This document shows positions 31,358 through 42,979 of a stretch of DNA of 64,000 nt, piece by piece (positions within the stretch are counted from its first letter, which is position 1; every line of letters starts with the position of its first letter). Origin of the DNA: Kalaharituber pfeilii (taxonomy: Eukaryota; Ascomycota; Pezizomycetes; Pezizales; Pezizaceae); NCBI GenBank assembly GCA_015179045.1, contig WHUZ01000020.1:620001-684000 (forward strand). Direction: 5' to 3'. A program made the position numbers and the translations under genes. The notes beneath the pieces are model-generated. The model made no database searches, was not told the DNA's origin, and worked only from the letters and a program-made list of their open reading frames with translations.

Positions 31358-32810
31358 GCAATGGTATCGTTCTGATAAGGGCTGCACCTGCATAGGCGGT
31401 GCTTCAATAGCCAACTGGAATAACGATTGCGCAGCATGCTGTAACGGGTATCAGATTCTCCTGCTTACCACCTCTGCACTTCGGACGGGACAACTCAAAC
31501 AGAATGAGTGGGCGGGTGGGGTTTCAGGTGCACTCTGGCAGATACTGCGATCTGATTATGTTTTGATGTAACCGCTTCAGAATTCCTGCTGTGTACCACC
31601 TATTATGCACTCTATCAGATCCTCGCACTTACTTGGTGTGTAAGTCCTCGCCGGCACGTCGGCTAGTCCCTTAATCAGGTCGTCGGCCACATGCAGTTGA
31701 GTCCCTACAGTACGCTTAAAACCTTTCCCACGTGGCTAAGACATTCCCCCATTCCCCTCAATCCCCACTCTGAGGTGCGTCAGAGAATCTGATACCGATT
31801 CCCAGGAATACATTGATGCTACATGCTGTACTAGTACAATCTGAGCCTGAAAGAAGAGCGAGTGCTAAAGTGCAACAACTAATTACGCTAACAACAGACC
31901 TATGTCATACCGTTTACTTAAAAGCCACAGTTTTATAATTAAATGAATAATGCGTCAAACAACTGCTTCAAGATTCAGAACACTTGAACTGGTAGCAGTG
32001 AGTCCCTGCGGGGTGATAATGAGAGCTCTCCATGTGGTAAGTACGGCACAATCCAACTGTCCGCACGTTGCGATCCAGCCCAACGGTGTGTAGGATCTGA
32101 TAGTCCCATCAGCAGGAGTACTGGTGTTAATAATCAGATTTTGCAGCATACGCAGAATCTCCTGGACCAGATTGTAATTGCAATTCGGACCCGGACACCA
32201 GGCAGTATGTGGTACGTCACAACCGTGATTCTTCTACATTGCTCGGTACTTCCGCTTATTGGATGAAAGAAATTAACAAAGAACATGTAGTGCACGTGCG
32301 TGTGATTATGTCTAGCCGTTCTGGTCTACCCAAGTATAACATTGGTACTCTATAGGTATTAGTGCAGTCGCAACCAAACTTGCTACACCTCTTTAGCATA
32401 GGCTGTAGAGTATATATTCAGTACAAAAGACTTCAGGTAAGCTCTTCCACACATGGCAACTCAAAGCATGGCTAACATAAGGGCTGGATATATACCAGAA
32501 TATCTCACCACTCATATGCTATCAGTTGATTAAAAGAATGTGCAAAAAATAATTTACTATATTCTCCCATGCTCTGGCTTTAATTTGAGCCCACATGAGG
32601 GCCATTCTCACTCATAGGGGCTTTGTCCGTTATCCCGTAAATTTGGGCAGTTTCCCGGTGATGGGTAGTTTCTAGGTAAAACACTCTACTATATTTTAAC
32701 TAAATCCCAACTGTCATCTTTATATACCTACTTTAGGTCAACTTAGTAAAGTTTGCCTGTTACGCAGGGACCCTACCCTGTCCGTTCTGATGTTATCATT
32801 CACTTAATTA
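31358..32810. other. no gene recognised
   Basis: About 1.45 kb with only short ORFs; no element ends identified. Confidence 0.4.
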
Positions 32811-32868
32811 TCTTGTGATAGCTCATAGGGCGGCATGCGAGTAATGATATATAATAAAAAAGAAACAA
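32811..32868 (+). mobile_element. LINE-A tail
   Basis: GATAGCTCATAGGGCGGCAT, GCGAGTAATGATAT and an A-rich end; the 5' stem arm is eroded (TTGTG). Confidence 0.65.
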
Positions 32869-32892
32869 AATTCCCTCGATCGGGTCCAGACA

Positions 32893-34271
32893 GAGCGCGA
32901 CAACCACTTCGACAGGACGAGCGTTTGGAAGGGACTCTGCAATCACAACGCCCCCCACAGCGAAACCTACACAGATCGAAAGTTGTCAGCCAGCTGAGTC
33001 TAATTTTTATTCCAAAATATCCAAGTCCTCAAGTTTCCCCCTTGGGGTTAAGTCTGGAGGAAGCTTTCAGCTCCCGCTGCGTTGCCAGCACACCTCAGCC
33101 TCTGTCTTCTTGGCACTCCACCATGGATCGAACCAATAGATTCATGGCATTGGGCAGTCCAGCACCGAAAAACACAAATGCAGGTGCCAAAACAGTGCCT
33201 GCCAAGAGTACCCGTCTCGAGGCCCCAGTGCACAAGTCTATCGGCGAACGGCTCGGCGGAATCAATATGTCCAACATACTTGATGCAATGGGAGACATCA
33301 TACAACACATAGATTCTTGTATAGAAGACCAAATGAAAAGACTAAACTGCGAGCCAACAGACAGGTTCCTTTACTAGATTCGTCGGGTGCATATGTGTCT
33401 TAACCATGTCGCAGTAAGGGTGGGAGGTTTTGATTGCACGACATTTCATAGGAACATTATGGCAAAAAATTTTATGAAGGAAAGAGAAACACAGACTGAT
33501 CCGGAGATACCACCAAAGCTATCTTATGTAGCAGTCATCTCCCAAAACATTCCGCCAAGTACACTCCCGAAAGGGAACAAATTGGACCCACCTCCAGCGC
33601 CGCCACCAGAAAGCCGAACAAAGTCCACCGCTTCCCGATCCAAAAAAGCAAAAAGGGGACAGAGTACCAGTCCCTCCAAGCAGGAAACGTCCAAAAAACC
33701 ATCTCTAACACCATCTCTGAAGCCAATCCCAAAGGAAAGGACACTCCCGCAATCCAGTCGTGTGATTGTAGTGCATAGAAATGCGGTGACAAAGAAACTC
33801 GAGAAAGTAAGAGATTGGATAGAGACTGTGAACTCCTGAATGGGAAAGATTGTTGCAGCAAGATGGTTGGTGAAGAAAGAGAGGAGGGAGGGAAAGAAGG
33901 CTAGCTCGGTTGTCATCTACCTGGAGGGGGTGGTAGAATCGGATAGCCAAACACCAGCAAAGGTAAGGTTGTCAGGCAAGTGGTACGATTTGTGCCTGTA
34001 TGACTGGGACAGAAATTCAAAGGTGGACAGAAAGGGGAAGGGGAGTGACGTGGAGGAAATGGACTTGACGATGTAATCTTTCATTTTTGGAGGAGTGGGT
34101 TGTCTCATGGGTTTTATTTCCTCTATTCCCTTTTGAATGTCGGTGTATATAGTGAGTTGTTTGTTTTTAGGTGCCTGTCTCCGGGCCATAAGGACTTCGG
34201 TCCAGGGACCCTGCCATGACGAACAGCTGCAAGCGGAGTTATGTGAGATAAAAAAAAAAAAAAAAAAAAAA
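32893..34271 (+). mobile_element. half-LINE: 5' UTR, ORF1 and LINE-B tail, no ORF2
   Basis: A 12-bp TSD, GGGTCCAGACAG (32881-32892 and 34272-34283), defines a 1379-bp insertion. About 230 bp precede ATG 33123. The ORF1-like reading has an N-terminal helix (IGERLGGINMSNILDAMG; IDSCIEDQMKR), a stop at 33375, a basic Pro/Ser-rich linker (33590-33740) and an RNA-binding-like region (VIVVHRNAVTKKLEKVRDW; ARWLVKKERREGKKASSVV; VRLSGKWYDLCLYDWDR) ending at 34075. The 3' end is the standard LINE-B module, hairpin and poly(A). Two in-frame stops make it non-functional as it stands. Intact ends argue it moved in this form rather than being a deleted full LINE. Confidence 0.85.
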
Positions 34272-34688
34272 GGGTCCAGACAGATAAATTACCCTCACGT
34301 AACGACGGAGAAGCCATGGCCTATATTTATAATTACTAGGCGTAATTGAAATTTTCCCATGTGACATATAGCGGAATTCACAGGCCGTGCCATGGAATAA
34401 GAAGCCACGGAGGTTAAGGAAGTTCTCTGTCAAGAAGCCAACAAAATGTTGCAATGCATGTTATTATAAACAACGTGACATTGTTGAAGCCCTGCTATTG
34501 CAGGTCTTGGCATTAATTCTTGTAATCTTGGCGGGAGGCCTTACAAATGTTTTGTTAATTATGTTCCATTCGTTGATTCGTGTGGGGGCTTGACGTCAAA
34601 TTCAAACTGTTCGGTGACCTTACCTTCTCCCCATACATACCAAAGAGAAAGTATAACAGTACCTGCCTTCGCTCACTCTATACTCACA

Positions 34689-35749
34689 ATGCCACGCGAT
34701 CCAGAGCTGTTCCCAGCCGACAACTACCTAACTGAGAGTAAGCTTGATGAGCTGTGCGATTGGTTCAGTACAGCGATTCATGAGAACGCAGCTCCTGAAG
34801 AAGTTCTTGCTAGAGTGATTCAGACGGTATCTTTCGTTCACCTTTCCAATCTCTAGCTCGCATTTGTGATGATGGCTAATTGTGTCCAATGTTCCAGGTG
34901 CGACAGTGTTATCACGGTGGGAACTGTGGGCGAGAGAGCAATTACACACCAAGCGAAAGTACGGTAACTACGCCTGCGGAAACGTTGCCACCATGCTCTG
35001 AACCTGCGTATGACAACCTGCAACCCTGCCTGACAGAAGCACAAGCTTCCCTTGCAGCAACGCAAACTTCCCTTGCAGAAACGCAAGCCTCCCTTGCAGA
35101 AGCGCAAGCCTCCCTTGCAGAAGCGCAAGCCTCCCTCGCCGAAGCGCGCACAACAGTAGCGGTCAAGCAATCCCTTATTGATCAACTTCAGGAGCAACTC
35201 ACGACCATGAATAACAAACATGAGGAGCTTATTCGTACATCAGAACGCGAAAAGCAGGAATCGAAGCATCAGTCCAACGCACTTAAAGAACGATACGAAA
35301 GGCAGTTGGGTACAGCGCATGATCCGACTCCAACATACGTTGCCATAAAATCGGCCACCTTTAATGATCGGTATGTACGGATGATCAGCGATCAGGGCAC
35401 TGCTGAGGTCTTTACAAGCATCGGTGGCTGGGAGATCTTCCAGCTTATGCGCCATGGCAAAGGTATTGTTTCCTTCAAGTCCACCTGGTTAAACGACGCC
35501 TACCTTACCATGGAAGCATGCCCCAATCCTGCTAAAGAGGGCTGGAGCCGCCTTGGAACTGTCAAATGCAATACAGCTTGCGGCAAAAATGAGCAATTTC
35601 GGATTCATCCGGCCGGGAATATAGGGACTGTCTGGCTTGAGTCGGTAGGAGTTGGCAAATTTCTTAGTGTTCACGAAAAGGAACTCAAGGTTGGTGTCCA
35701 GCCCGGTAAAGGGACTTGGGAAAAGTTTTACCTTGTTATCGTTCGGTAA
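34689..35749 (+). CDS. fascin-like beta-trefoil protein with coiled coil, paralogue 2
   Basis: Exon 1 is 34689-34826, exon 2 is 34898-35749, with a 71-bp phase-0 intron (GTATCT...TTCCAG); 329 aa. Exon 1 encodes LTESKLDELCDWFSTAI, matching paralogue 1. Residues about 80-125 form a coiled coil built from a heptad-length repeat (SLAEAQA, 21-bp unit at about 35040-35150), then EQLTTMNNKHEELIRTSERE. From about residue 165 the trefoil-like domain follows: YVAIKSATFNDRYVRMI, GWEIFQLMRHGKGIVSFKS, a central NTACGKNEQFRI block and the C-terminal TWEKFYLVIVR. The coiled coil differs most from paralogue 1, where no such repeat exists. The fascin-like call rests on motif spacing only. No membrane segment. 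CT-rich sequence precedes the start. Confidence 0.78.
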
Positions 35750-35879
35750 TTCTGTCTATAATCAAATAACTACATGATTGAATAAGGTTCCGCACATAAG
35801 AAGATAGAGGCTAACAACATGGAGGCCTTTGTGGGTTTTTCTTATATATTATTTTTCCTATGTAGTTCACTCTAATATT

Positions 35880-36015
35880 GTATGTTAGCGGGATACTGGA
35901 TGCATAACTGGACAGGCACGTAAAACTTTTCCCCTGATAGCAAACTGCCCTCAAGCTCCCCCAGTTGAAGGTGCAACGTGGATGCACATGGTGCATTAAA
36001 ACGAGCGGATAAATA
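35880..36015 (-). pseudogene. possible decayed fascin-like C-terminal fragment
   Basis: The minus strand reads LQLGELEGSLLSGEKFYVPV, resembling the last 25 residues of the two fascin-like genes (WEKFYLVIV). GTAAAACTTTTCCC is shared with the 3' end of paralogue 1. Short and weak. Confidence 0.3.
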
Positions 36016-36354
36016 GCAGTATCCAACCTAAGCGTTAATTCCAGCCCCTCCCGAAACTGCTGTCTTATATATCGATTGACATGCTGGAGGATTTCTGGGG
36101 GCGGGGGGGCCTGGACGCTCTACAGTCAGTGCGTGCGCCGATAGGCTGGGCGCTAATACATTCACGGCGGCTGCTGCAGCGGAGGACTATTGTCGCGGGA
36201 GTGAAGCATACTAAATAGAGCCAAGAGCGATCCCCCTTTAATTTGTGCTATAACATATGCCAAGTGAAAGTACTGTACGTGTATCGTACTTAGCCTCCCT
36301 ACACACCTCCATCTTCAGCAAAATGGGATCGCACACAAGCAACAAAGTCCTAAT
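36016..36354. other. no gene recognised
   Basis: Nothing recognised. Confidence 0.4.
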
Positions 36355-36364
36355 CACCCCTCCC

Positions 36365-36428
36365 GCCCTGCCATGGTGAACAGCTGCACGCGGGGTCACG
36401 TTAAAAAAAAAAAAAAAAAAAAAAAAAC
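36365..36428 (+). mobile_element. hairpin-only LINE-B insertion
   Basis: TSD CACCCCTCCC at 36355-36364 and 36429-36438; starts one base before CCCTGCC. Confidence 0.85.
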
Positions 36429-36589
36429 CACCCCTCCCCCTCACCGATTCGGTGCCAACGGTGCCAATATAGCTTGCGAATCCGATGTCATAATAGCACC
36501 ACATCTCCGCCACGGAGTTCAGTACCACCATTCATCACAAAGCCAGGCAACTGCGCATGTCAAATCACCCAGGGATCAAATATCCACTT

Positions 36590-36619
36590 AGCTGCAAGCG
36601 GGGTCACGTGACCAAAAAA
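36590..36619 (+). mobile_element. 24-nt LINE-B tail fragment with TSD
   Basis: TSD ATATCCACTT at 36580-36589 and 36620-36629. Body AGCTGCAAGCGGGGTCACG plus TGACC, then only about six A. Confidence 0.85.
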
Positions 36620-36629
36620 ATATCCACTT

Positions 36630-38768
36630 GTGGTGGAGGTTTCCTTGCCCTACCCATTCCAGTACAGATGGTCACCCATCGCAATGTCGGCCATCCAGCG
36701 CCTCAACTGCAACCTACGAGGCTACCGCTGCAGCCCCAAGCTGCCATCGGCATATGGTTTGGTGATAAGGCACCCAACGACGGCTCGGCGCCCCCACTAT
36801 CCACGTACGGATCTTTCTTGCCTCTATGATCTGGGCGGCCGTCATGGACATTCGTGTAGGTGTCAGGGAGATGCGGAACGGGAGTTTACAAAAGAGGATT
36901 ATCTGAATGGATCAACTTTCTTCTGGACGATACACCGATGGGGGTGATCGGTCAGTGGGGGAGCCGATCCAGCATACTTAAGGGATCCGCTTGATTTTCT
37001 GGATAGGCCGCCCTATCAACCAAGCGCCCAAGGGCAAGGGGATTGTGATACAGCGTATGTGGTGAATTACGAATTTGGCTGACCAATGATAGCGGACGAT
37101 GGGATAAACTGTCAATAGTCCATGAATATTGTAATTCCTGAACAAAAGCTAGAAACTGGTCGCGCTGGTTCTACTAGAATTTAATCACATAGAGCCGGAG
37201 CATTACAGTCGCTCCAATATCAAAATGCTGGAGAACGCCCCTTCCCAGCTTGGAATCCGGCCCCCTCAATCCTATACCTCTCCATGTCTTATTGTTACCT
37301 CAATCGTTAGTGACAACAGTATTCCACCCCAACCAAGGCGTAGGGCAGTTCGAAACTTGACGACTCTACCGCCTTTCAACCCCCGAACCGCACACCCTAT
37401 CCACCATGTTTCAATCGTATCCCTCGTCTACAGCAGTTGAAGCAGTAGCCACTCCAGCGGCCCTCCGATGGCCCTGCCCGAGGCTCCGCCACCACCCTCC
37501 CACGTTGTCGCACCACCCCGTCTGACCTCTGCCAGCAGCTACTCACCACTCTCTAGCCGCTCCTCCAATAGCCCCTCCGGCGGCCCCTTCAACAGCTGTT
37601 CGCATAGCTGCGTAACTGCGTTTTCCCGGATAACGCAGATTACTCCTTGTTTGTGTTGAGTACTCCCATGTGCTTTTGTTTTTATACCTTTTTGTGTTGT
37701 GTGGTAGTTGATCAATTTTTTTATACCTTTTTTTAGCCATTTAGAGTAATTGCTCACCTGCGAATTTTTCTCCCCTTGGAATGTCAAAACATAGAACAAA
37801 AGATCACTGTAAAGTAATAGCGTCCAATGCGACATGGAGGGCACGAATGATGCAGCGTTCATACAGCGAACAAATTGCATACGTGCAATTCTCACGATGG
37901 TATTGAGATACTCATGAACCCAGCATGCCAGTGGGACAACAAGTGTAAAAGGAATGCGCAGATCATCAACAGCTCTCGTAATGCAATACAACTTGCATCA
38001 AAGTCTACAAATGGAAAGGGTTCAGTACTGAAGGGAAAGCAACGCAGTCGAGCTTTTCAGCGATCGTCATATTCGGGCTCAAGGTGGACAGTGTCAACTA
38101 TAAAGTGGAGTGATGGACAGATCTTATTACTTTGATGAGTGAGGATATATATTAAGAGCTTACTGCCAAGGGGCAGCTAAACGGTTTGGTTCTGTTGTTA
38201 AACTACAGATTACGAGCTAAAATGCGGTGGGATACAGGTAATTCATTCAGACAGAATAACCCCGAACAAGCGTCCCAAAACGGCCCTATTTATGCAACAA
38301 AATTCAGGAAGTACCTTCGTACCCAACTGAACAATTATTGGTGCGGAATGAGGTTGCGCATAGCGCCGGATTCAGACGGTAAAGAGGATATAATCGGCAT
38401 AGGAAATAGAAAAGCATAGAATCATGAAACATCAGTCTGCATCATGGCCACAGCTCAGGTTGCATATGTTCAGCACACCTAACCACTGTGCATGATATTT
38501 CACTTCGACGCTGCATATTCTCCAACACTCCCACTCAACCGAAATGTCTGCACAATCAATGATTCAGAAAATCCATGATCAGACAGAAACAGATAAGTAA
38601 AGACGCTTCTAAAAGCAGACAAGTAGAACATTTGAAAGCTCATATGATCCAGAGGTATAAAAATATACAATCCTCGTAGCCTCATTAAAACTCTCGATGC
38701 CCTTTTGTATGCCGCCACAGAAAAAACCCAGTGGGAAAAACCTGTGTGAGAGAAAGAGTAATACTCCC
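36630..38768. other. no gene recognised
   Basis: About 2.1 kb. A Pro/Ala-rich reading at 37440-37650 and short ORFs near 37875-38400 lack support. 36459-36505 just upstream is duplicated at 45231-45275. Confidence 0.35.
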
Positions 38769-38781
38769 AGAAAATAGTTGA

Positions 38782-38826
38782 TTCTTTTTTTTTTTTTTTT
38801 TTAAATATCAGTGGTCGCATGCCGCT
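38782..38826 (-). mobile_element. 24-nt LINE-A tail fragment with TSD
   Basis: AGAAAATAGTTGA at 38769-38781 and AGAAAATAGCTGA at 38827-38839 (one C/T difference) flank poly(T) and AAATATCAGTGGTCGCATGC. Confidence 0.82.
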
Positions 38827-38920
38827 AGAAAATAGCTGAATTCCACTGTATATTCATCACTGTATATGGGGCTGCTCTCTGCCTGTTTTCCGTAGGAACG
38901 GGGATCAATCACAAAGAAAG

Positions 38921-39146
38921 GGTTGAAGCAGCCAACAACAAAGGAGGGGGAAGGAGACACACTGGCGGAGGTGCTAGACTGGGCGGCAGAATAATTTCCC
39001 GTTTCTCTCGTTGATCATGTCACTTAGTTTTCTCTCCTACTCTTTCTTATTCATCTTTATCCCAACTATCATGTATCTAACCCCTCGCCATAGCCTGTTA
39101 GACGGCATGCGAGTAATGAAAGAAAAAAAAAAAAAAAAAAAAAAAA
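38921..39146 (+). mobile_element. LINE-A 3' end insertion
   Basis: TSD ATCACAAAGAAAG at 38908-38920 and 39147-39159. Includes the last ORF2 codons (EVLDWAAE), 3' UTR, hairpin and poly(A). Confidence 0.9.
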
Positions 39147-39159
39147 ATCACAAAGAAAG

Positions 39160-39640
39160 AACAAAGAACAAAAAGATGATCTGCTTGGGCTTACCCTCTT
39201 TGAAGGCAGGTTTGGCACTAACACTAGTGTATGAAGATCAGTAGTCTAATTGCATTGCCTATAAGGTATGCATTCTATGCATATGGCCTTTGTGAGCACA
39301 CGTGACTTCTCCGCTAGCGATTACTTCGGAGCGTAAGAAGTTACCCATATTTTTTGTACTACAGTGTGACCTATATTTATCATGCTATAGTCATATATGT
39401 GACGGCCGTAAGCCTATATAAGCGCGCCGAGTAGTTAGCTAGAAGAATTAAGACACTAGCGGTGTTCTAAGTTGACCTCACTTAATACTCTCTCGTAACC
39501 TTTTGCTGTCTGCTTCGCCCGTACCCGCGAACCCAGCAATACCCACGCTAACAATTACTAGTACCAAGGACAATGGTTTTACGGTTTCATCTTTTATTCA
39601 CTTTTCTTTTCTTTCATCTTCCATTCACTTTTCGTTTCTT
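39160..39640. other. no gene recognised
   Basis: Nothing recognised on either strand. Confidence 0.4.
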
Positions 39641-39717
39641 TCATCCTCTTTTACATGTAACATAAATATCGCCATAGCCGACAGGGCGGCATGCGATCAC
39701 TGATATTAAAAACCACA
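39641..39717 (+). mobile_element. LINE-A tail
   Basis: ATCGC...GCGATCACTGATATT and five A; boundaries uncertain. Confidence 0.6.
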
Positions 39718-40110
39718 TCGTTGTTGTATACCTCAATCCTCCTGAGGTCCTGCCCAAAGATCAGCTTTATTCATGCCTCAAATTTCTCTAACGCTTCCTT
39801 TAGCTTCTCTGTCTCCCAGATATCTACCAGCAGCCATACCCTCTCAAACTTTGACACTGTCAGATCTCTTGTCTTTCCCCTCACTATCGTCCAACTCTCC
39901 CCCTCGATTCTCTTTTCCGCCTCTCTCGCTGCTGCCTCCGCCTCCTCTCTTAGCTTCCCCTCTCCTTCTTATCGCCATAGCCCATAGGGCGGCACGCGAT
40001 TACTGATATAAAAAAAAAAAAAAAATTCTCTTACTTCCAGTGCTCTAAATTCCTCTTGCAATGCCGCTGGGCTCTCCATCATCTGTGCTGCCTCGACACT
40101 GGGTATATTC
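39718..40110 (-). pseudogene. decayed coding fragment, unknown helical protein
   Basis: The minus strand reads AAQMMESPAALQEEFRALEV, then (after a LINE-A insertion) ESWTIVRGKTRDLTVSKFER, LLVDIWETEKLKEALEKFEA, a TGA, then KLIFGQDLRRIEVYNND. Clean codons with one stop suggest a former gene or LINE ORF1. I do not recognise it. Confidence 0.4.
39915..40024 (+). mobile_element. short LINE-A 3' insertion
   Basis: TSD ATTCTCTT at 39907-39914 and 40025-40032; ATCGC/GCGAT hairpin plus about 60 bp of UTR. Confidence 0.8.
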
Positions 40111-40115
40111 TGCCT

Positions 40116-40556
40116 GTGAAGGAGATGCCACCGCCTGGACACCAAGGTGTATCGGTTCAACCTCATCCACGAAGAGTGGGACATGTCGTGGGAAAGTATG
40201 ATCGGTGAGGAGACGCCCTGGGGTGCACAGCTTGCGATGAATCAAGCTGGCGCGATCGGCTGGGTGTATGGCGGGTGGAAGAAGGATGTGCTCCTGAGGG
40301 GCCTGGTCAAGCTTGATATGCAACTTGCAAGACAAAGAGCAGCCCGTAGACGAGATTATGAAACAAGTGAATAGTGAGGTGGTGCCTGGACTGGTGCTGG
40401 GTGAGTTGGTGGACCTGGGGGAGGTGGGTGAGGATGGCATGCTGGTTGTGATTGGAGGCGCGGTGTTCAATACTACCATTCACTACCAGGTGGGTCACAC
40501 GTTTCCTCCAGTTGCATTATACAGGAGTAATGACTGAACTATTACACGTACCAGGT
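40116..40556 (+). pseudogene. truncated kelch-protein fragment
   Basis: Homologous to the second half of exon 3 of kelch gene A, starting at GCCACCGCC and TKVYRFNLIHEEWDMSWES and running past the exon 3 donor into intron 3. An extra 7 bp (a GCAACTT-type duplication at about 40320) shifts the frame between LVKLDMQ and DKEQPVDE. No other kelch exons lie near. The intron is retained, so this is a DNA-level duplicate, not a retrocopy. Confidence 0.85.
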
Positions 40557-40835
40557 GAGCTAACGCTTTGATAGAACGGGCATTCAATCTGAATAAGCAA
40601 CAATGCGTGTGACAAAGTTCTTCACTTGGTTGGGCAAATTGTCCGCCATTGCCTCCAGAGCTGTTAGAGCCATGTTTATCTTGGCCATTTTCATCAGTCT
40701 CATCCTTTTCATTGCCAGCACTGGGCGGGGCGATGAACGTCACTTATATGGCTGGGGACATCTGTATGCGGAGGAGGGCGGACATTTGCTTTGATGACTA
40801 AGCACTAGTTATATAGTCGTTACATGCACTGTTCT

Positions 40836-41916
40836 GCCCCGCCCTTTCATGCCATTTTCTTCCACTGCCACCCCCCGCCCTACAGCACCAATAATTTTAG
40901 ACCGCTTTCGGACCTGCAAAAGGCTATATTCGAGAAGTTGCAAGCTGCGAAGGGTTATGCGGAGATAGAAGTGGCGCTCAAAGGGTGGGAGATTGGTAAG
41001 TCTCAGTTCAGCCTACTCCATAGCCTATGATATCGCGCGAGTTGGAATGGACGCCGCCGCTGACCGGTACTTGTGTGATTTAGCTTTTGCGGGGGATGCA
41101 GATCTACCAGCAGCCCCACAGAGATACACCAAGACTCTTGAGGACTCTCGCTCTCAGCTCCATCAACCAGACCCGCAATATCGAGCCGTTTGCAGTACTC
41201 CGCCCAGCTCCACTGACAATTTGAATACCTCACAGCTCACATCTCATTCAGATCAACTTGATATAATCTCAACCGCCCCTTCCGCAGGGCTCGACTACCA
41301 TGTCCATCAACGTATGTTTCCAAATCAGCCGCAATATCCTCACAGAGTCACGTCCCCGACTGATGCCCCTGAAGATTCCGTCTCCGGACCCATACAGGAG
41401 GAACCCCTACAAAATTGTGCCTATTACGATTGGCCGCCCAGCTCCGCTGGCAGTTTGAGTAATTCGCAAACATATCCTCCAACTGCATCTGCCAGATACC
41501 GGACAGAGTTCAACTTCAACGCCCATTCACAGGGGAATACCTTTGAAAGTCCGTCACAATATCTCCACACAGCCACGTCCCCGACTGATGCCCCTGATGA
41601 TTCCGTCTCCGAACCCACACAGGAACTCCTGGCAAATTGGGCCCATTGCGGTTGCCCGCCCAGCTCCCCTAACGGCTCCTTTTCCCTACAACACCGATGT
41701 GTTCCAGGACCTATCACAAATAGTATGCCTGCCCTATCAGAGGCGGATGCTCAAATGACCATGACACCACAAGTTTACAGCTGGCCGCAGGGCGAGGAGA
41801 CCACTCAGGCCCCTACCCTCACGGCGGACGGATACCCTCCTTTGTGGTGGCAATACAGTGCATCTGGCAATACTCCCGGGAGCGACACTATTGATCCGAA
41901 AGTGTTGGCGAATTAG
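40836..41916 (+). CDS. Ser/Thr/Pro-rich repeat protein, unknown
   Basis: Proposed exon 1 ends at about 40995 (LQKAIFEKLQAAKGYAEIEVALKGWEI) at GTAAGT. A short intron of about 45 bp would join to GGAATGGACGCCGCC near 41042, restoring the frame of the long ORF that ends at 41916 (RYLCDLAFAGDADLPAAPQR). The C-terminal part is low complexity with about three imperfect repeats of 70-90 residues carrying SPTDAPEDSVS / SPTDAPDDSVS, PPSS and NxxSQ motifs. No known domain, signal peptide or membrane helix within the main ORF. A hydrophobic segment in a different ORF at 40660-40720 is probably unrelated. The start and the intron are guesses; the long ORF itself is the best-supported part. Confidence 0.4.
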
Positions 41917-41929
41917 GATATAGTACTTA

Positions 41930-42975
41930 AACGGATACCATAAGGAAGGATGGCGCGGCGGGATCTTGAAAGAGATAGGACAGACTGCACTGGATGCGGA
42001 TTTTGGGGTAAAAGCTTTGCTATTGATGGGTTTTTTCCTTTGCTGTGATCCTGGTGACGCTGAAGGATGGTAAAATTGTCCTGTCGTATTTTGGTTTTGT
42101 CTTGGAAAAAAAAAGAAAATAAGAGCAAATGCGCATGCAGGCTGGGTTTCCCTGATATCTAACCTTGTTTTTTTGGGGTTTTGTTTTCAAAATTGGATAG
42201 TGGTGTGGAATTGGAATGGACATGTGCAGAGTAGGACTGGATTAGGTGTAGTTTTGTGACGGCGCGGAATAGTTACTTTACTTCCAAGGAATAAATTCTT
42301 CTCGCATCATACCCAACCAACCTGGCTACTACCTAATTTGTTGAAAATCGAAATCCCGTTTAGTCGATGTCGAGACTACTTGTTTTGGCGTAGGCTTACT
42401 AGTAGTGGTTAGGAGGCCAGGAGTGCTTAATTAGGGGGCTATGCACCCAACTAGGAATCGGCAAGCCACGCTAAGCCAATGTAGCACTGACGCCTTAGGA
42501 GTGGCTGTTAGTGGGCATCTGGATAAGATAAGCATCTGTGCCGTGCCGACGTGCGCATAACCCCGCGTGAGACTACAGTAGTGTCCGCTTGCGTATCCAG
42601 TATTATGAAGCGTTCTGTCATTTTTGATCCCTCCTATCTTGTCGGCACAAAACGCCTCACTATCCCTAGTGATAGTGCAGGTATCACTTTTGAACTCGGT
42701 AAGAACGCATGCAATAGGATAGTTGAGGTATAGCGGAGACTGCCCATCAGTGACAGTTGCCGAGCGAACGGAGGATTCGAGTGGACCCCCAGTAACTTCC
42801 CAGCATGGTCAGTGACTTCCCTTATTTCTTAGTAGTCTGGTTGATTTCTCAGTGCATCTCTGCAGCGCTATAGCCCTCTCTCTCTGAGCAATGATGTGCC
42901 TACGTAATATAGGGTTCCCCGCTTTTGAATTTTCCGCTTCGAGACTTCCACCTGTAACTACATAGTAGTTCCCGT
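41930..42975. other. no gene recognised
   Basis: Short ORFs only. Confidence 0.4.
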
Positions 42976-42979
42976 CCGA

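Noticed and set aside
40603..40794. 63-aa ORF with a hydrophobic stretch as a membrane protein
   Set aside because: No splice or homology support, and the opposite strand is equally open; left unassigned.
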